DNA of 64,000 nucleotides from contig NZ_JADPKT010000003.1 of NCBI RefSeq assembly GCF_023074075.1, positions 1 to 64,000 of the forward strand, given 5' to 3'. The DNA comes from Bradyrhizobium sp. 138. Its GTDB lineage: Bacteria; Pseudomonadota; Alphaproteobacteria; Rhizobiales; Xanthobacteraceae. The notes beneath the pieces were generated by a model. That model was not told the origin of the DNA, searched no databases, and was given only the letters and a program-made list of their open reading frames with translations. Below are positions 61,325 through 64,000 of the stretch, one piece after another (the first letter of the stretch is position 1; every line of letters starts with the position of its first letter). A program made the position numbers and the translations under genes.

Positions 61325-62664
61325 TGCCTATCGACGACGCGGATCGCACTTGACGTTGCGCGCGCCTGCTCGATCGGAAAACCCCGCTCCAGCCGCGCCG
61401 CGCTTGCGCGCAGCATTGCTGCGTCGAGCTTGCCCTGCCGCGCCCCGTCAAGGGCACAGGCGAAGACGCGGTAGAACTGCGCGCCGTCATAGGCAACCAG
61501 CAACAGATCGACGCCGGCATTGATCGCCTCGACCACGGCCTTGCAGACGTCGTTCTGGTAGATCGCGCCCATCACGAGGTCGTCGGTCATCACCACTCTC
61601 TGGTAACCCCAGGTCTCGCGCAGGATGCCCTCGACAACGCGTTTCGAATGCGATGCGGCGCGATCGGGATCGACGGCGGTGAGCGTGACATGGCCAACCA
61701 TGAGTGCGCTGCGCGAATGCGATAGCACGTCGCGGAACGGGAGCCAGTCGGTTGTCTCCAGCTCCTTGACCGGCGTGTCGAGATTGGCGCTGAAATGATG
61801 TGTGTCGGCACGGACCCGGCCGATGCCCGGAAAATGCTTGAGCGTGGCACCGACGCCTGACCGCTCCAGCCCGCGCACATAAGCGCTCGCAATCGTGCTG
61901 ACGACAGCCGGATCGGTAGCGATCGCGCGCTGGCCGATCAGCGTGTGGAAATCGAGCCGGTTGCGCCGCGCCGGCGGCTTGAGGTCGAGCACCGGGGCGA
62001 GATTGAGGTTGACGCCGAGGTCCGCGAGCTCGCGGCCATGGATGCGGCCGAACTCTTCGGCTTTGGCCTGCTGGTCGTCGGGAGCGAGTCCGGCCAGCGT
62101 CGCCAATGCCGGCACCTTTGTCAGGGGCGGCGAAAGATGGCCGACGATGCCGCCCTCCTGATCGGCGGCGACGACCAGCGGCGGCAGGCCGGTGGCGCGC
62201 CTGATATCCTGGAGCGCGGCGATCTCGGTCCGCAGCGCCTCGATGGTTCGGCCGCGGATGTTGTGCCGGGTGACATAGACCCCGCCGATCAATCCCTGCC
62301 CGGCAAGGCGCGCGACCTCGGGAAATGAGGAATAGCCGACCATGAAGTGCGGCCCGAGCTGACGCGCTTCCGCCGCGCTGACACCGAGGACATCGTTCTT
62401 GCGCAGCTCGAACTTCAGATGCGCGGCCGACATCAGGACCGGCGGCAGGCACCAGAGCATGACCAGCAGCTTGCCCGCGATGGTACGCCAACGCCCTCTG
62501 CGCAGCAGGAGGATGACGATCACGATGCTTGCGACGACAAGCGCGATGTTTCCGGCGCCGCGCAGCGAGAGCAGATAAGGATCGTTCTTGTTCGCGGCCG
62601 CGAACGCGACGACAGGCGCGGCAAGCCAGAGCAGAATGAGGCCGATACGGCGGAGCAATTGCAT
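61321..62664 (-). CDS. Membrane-anchored GH3 beta-N-acetylhexosaminidase (NagZ-like)
   Basis: 447 residues. Two N-terminal hydrophobic segments (about 4-24 and 37-56) anchor the enzyme, unlike soluble NagZ. The GH3 core shows VAADQEGGIVGHL, the KHFPGIGRVRADTHHF loop, where the second His of the usual KHFPGHG is Ile but the D-T-H acid/base dyad is kept, and the nucleophile in MTDDLVMGA. It would cut N-acetylglucosamine from peptidoglycan or chitin-like glycans. Its stop overlaps the receptor gene's stop at CTAG. Confidence 0.88.
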   Translation of the reverse strand: MQLLRRIGLILLWLAAPVVAFAAANKNDPYLLSLRGAGNIALVVASIVIVILLLRRGRWRTIAGKLLVMLWCLPPVLMSAAHLKFELRKNDVLGVSAAEARQLGPHFMVGYSSFPEVARLAGQGLIGGVYVTRHNIRGRTIEALRTEIAALQDIRRATGLPPLVVAADQEGGIVGHLSPPLTKVPALATLAGLAPDDQQAKAEEFGRIHGRELADLGVNLNLAPVLDLKPPARRNRLDFHTLIGQRAIATDPAVVSTIASAYVRGLERSGVGATLKHFPGIGRVRADTHHFSANLDTPVKELETTDWLPFRDVLSHSRSALMVGHVTLTAVDPDRAASHSKRVVEGILRETWGYQRVVMTDDLVMGAIYQNDVCKAVVEAINAGVDLLLVAYDGAQFYRVFACALDGARQGKLDAAMLRASAARLERGFPIEQARATSSAIRVVDRH

Positions 62665-62853
62665 GATGCATCACGTGCTGGGAGTGGCGAATGCTTCGCA
62701 CCTATCAAAGCGATTTGCGCTGGGCGAGAGGCAACCACGCTCCTGCACGAAATCTGCAAAAGACTCCTGAATCCGTGCAGACGTTGATCCCGCCTTCTGC
62801 ACAACTGGCGTTCAGACTTCGTGATGCCAACCATCACGAAAGGTCTCACCGAT

Positions 62854-64000
62854 ATGACAAGCCTGGCTTCGACGATCGTAGAAGAGATCAAGCCGATCGG
62901 TCATTCCTCGATCCCGGCCAAGGTCGGCCTGGCGCTGCTGCTGGCCGCACTCGCCGACTGGCTGTTCTACGGGCAGCGGATCGGACTGTCGTTGACGCTC
63001 TTTGCGATCGCGCTCGCTGGCGTGTCGGCACTGTCCAACCATGCAGCTCTTAATCTGCGGCGTGCGATGATCGGCGCAGCCATTCTCGTCGCCGGCCTCG
63101 TGCCGGTTATCGAGGAGCTCAACGCGCTGTCGTTCCTGATCCTCGTCGCATCGCTGACAATTGCGTTGCTGCTCGTCACCAATGCGGAAGCGACCGGGCT
63201 CGCTGACCGCATCCGCGCGCTGCGCAACTTCGTCCTGCTCGGTCCCTTCAGGTTCTTTCTCGATGCGCCCCAGGTTTTCGACGCAACGGCGTTCACCCGC
63301 GGCATTGCGCTGTGGCTGCTGCCAGCGGCGCTGAGCACCGTCTTCGTCGCGCTGTTCGCAGCGGCCAATCCGGTGATCGAGCAATGGGTGTCGCTGCTCA
63401 ATCCAAAACTCATCTTCGAATATGTCAGCATCCCGCGCGTGCTGTTCTGGACCATGATGCTCGCGCTGATCTGGCCCTTCATTCATGTGCGCTGGCGGCG
63501 CAAGAAGATTGCCGTCGCCGCCGAAGCCGCTGCCGTAGAGCCGCCACCGCTTCCGCCCTTCGTCTCACCGGAATTTTTCGGTCCCTCCACCATTCTGCGC
63601 TCACTGATCCTGTTCAATCTGTTGTTCGCGGCACAATCCGTTCTCGACGGCATCTATCTCTGGGGCCACGTCGCGCTGCCCGACAACATGACTTACGCGG
63701 CCTACGCCCATCGCGGCGCCTATCCGCTGATCGTCACCGCCCTGCTCGCCGCAGCCTTCGTGCTGGTGGTGATGCGTCCGGGCGGGCCGGCCGAGAAATC
63801 GAAGGTGATCCGGCCACTGGTCTATGTCTGGGTGGGGCAAAACGTGCTGCTGGTCGCCTCCTCCATCCTGCGCCTCGATCTCTACGTCGACATCTACATG
63901 CTGACTTACTGGCGCATCGCGGCCTTCATCTGGATGGGGCTGGTCGCGCTCGGACTGGTCCTGATCGTGGCCCGTATCGCGCTCGACAGGTCCAACGAGT
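62854..64000 (+). CDS. DUF4173-like polytopic membrane protein, cut by window end
   Basis: At least 382 residues, running off the right edge. It has multiple hydrophobic helices: LLLAALADWLFYGQRIGLSL, VASLTIALLLV, RVLFWTMMLALIWPFI and LIVTALLAAAFVLVV. YLWGHVALPDNMTYAAYAHR is like the DUF4173 family. Start ATG 62854 is tentative; an in-frame ATG lies at 62824. It is divergent from the hexosaminidase. Function not known; the C-terminal part is outside the window. Confidence 0.75.
   Translation, partial: MTSLASTIVEEIKPIGHSSIPAKVGLALLLAALADWLFYGQRIGLSLTLFAIALAGVSALSNHAALNLRRAMIGAAILVAGLVPVIEELNALSFLILVASLTIALLLVTNAEATGLADRIRALRNFVLLGPFRFFLDAPQVFDATAFTRGIALWLLPAALSTVFVALFAAANPVIEQWVSLLNPKLIFEYVSIPRVLFWTMMLALIWPFIHVRWRRKKIAVAAEAAAVEPPPLPPFVSPEFFGPSTILRSLILFNLLFAAQSVLDGIYLWGHVALPDNMTYAAYAHRGAYPLIVTALLAAAFVLVVMRPGGPAEKSKVIRPLVYVWVGQNVLLVASSILRLDLYVDIYMLTYWRIAAFIWMGLVALGLVLIVARIALDRSNE

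Overview
The window looks like chromosomal DNA of a slow-growing rhizobial alphaproteobacterium, most likely Bradyrhizobium or a close relative in the Nitrobacteraceae. The grounds are the high GC content, the cysteine-free L36 protein, many small bradyrhizobial-type conserved proteins, and several intergenic copies of a palindrome of the type GTAGGGTGGGCAAAGCG...GTGCCCAC. I saw no rRNA, tRNA, CRISPR array, prophage, transposase or plasmid function. About 60 protein genes are supported, nearly all ordinary housekeeping or catabolic genes.

Layout. 1-805: gene-free DNA with a conserved-looking block and palindromic repeats. 806-12524: mixed small operons: alpha/beta hydrolase, TPR protein, ribosomal protein L36, amidohydrolase, an SDR/HxlR divergent pair coupled to a haloacid-dehalogenase-like gene, YbaK, a membrane adenylate cyclase, an AraC regulator and an orphan Bug-type receptor. 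12702-15881: a LysR regulator divergent from an SDR-pirin-WrbA operon, probably a quinone or electrophile response. 15990-17122: a divergent Lrp regulator and a small serine hydrolase.

17144-28660: a surface-polysaccharide locus with a CelD-type acetyltransferase, an O-antigen ligase/polymerase, three glycosyltransferases, a methyltransferase, a Wzz/Wzc-like chain-length protein with a damaged Walker A motif, a WecG-type glycosyltransferase and UDP-glucose 4-epimerase. No flippase, priming transferase or outer-membrane export protein is present in the window. 28882-33306: a small conserved gene and a five-GAF GGDEF-EAL cyclic-di-GMP enzyme.

33652-42116: a divergent Lrp regulator and fused indolepyruvate ferredoxin oxidoreductase, then a LysR regulator divergent from an EmrAB-type efflux operon with an AhpD-like gene. 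42262-47940: a D-amino acid aminotransferase, a glutamate/aspartate ABC transporter and an M20 peptidase. 48221-55946: catabolic redox enzymes: flavin monooxygenase, benzoylformate-decarboxylase-like enzyme, GFA protein, Old Yellow Enzyme, aldehyde dehydrogenase and SDR. 56001-58076: a PspA/YiaAB membrane-stress module divergent from a TetR regulator, with three matching palindromes between them. 58152-64000: dihydropyrimidinase, a Tat-type ABC solute receptor, a membrane-anchored GH3 hexosaminidase and the start of a DUF4173-like membrane protein cut by the window end.

I did not find an unmistakably new system. The best candidates for a closer look are the PspA-YiaAB-TetR module, the five-fold GAF duplication, the damaged Wzc-like ATPase domain, the duplicated receptor leader at 12028-12170, and the paired palindromic repeats.
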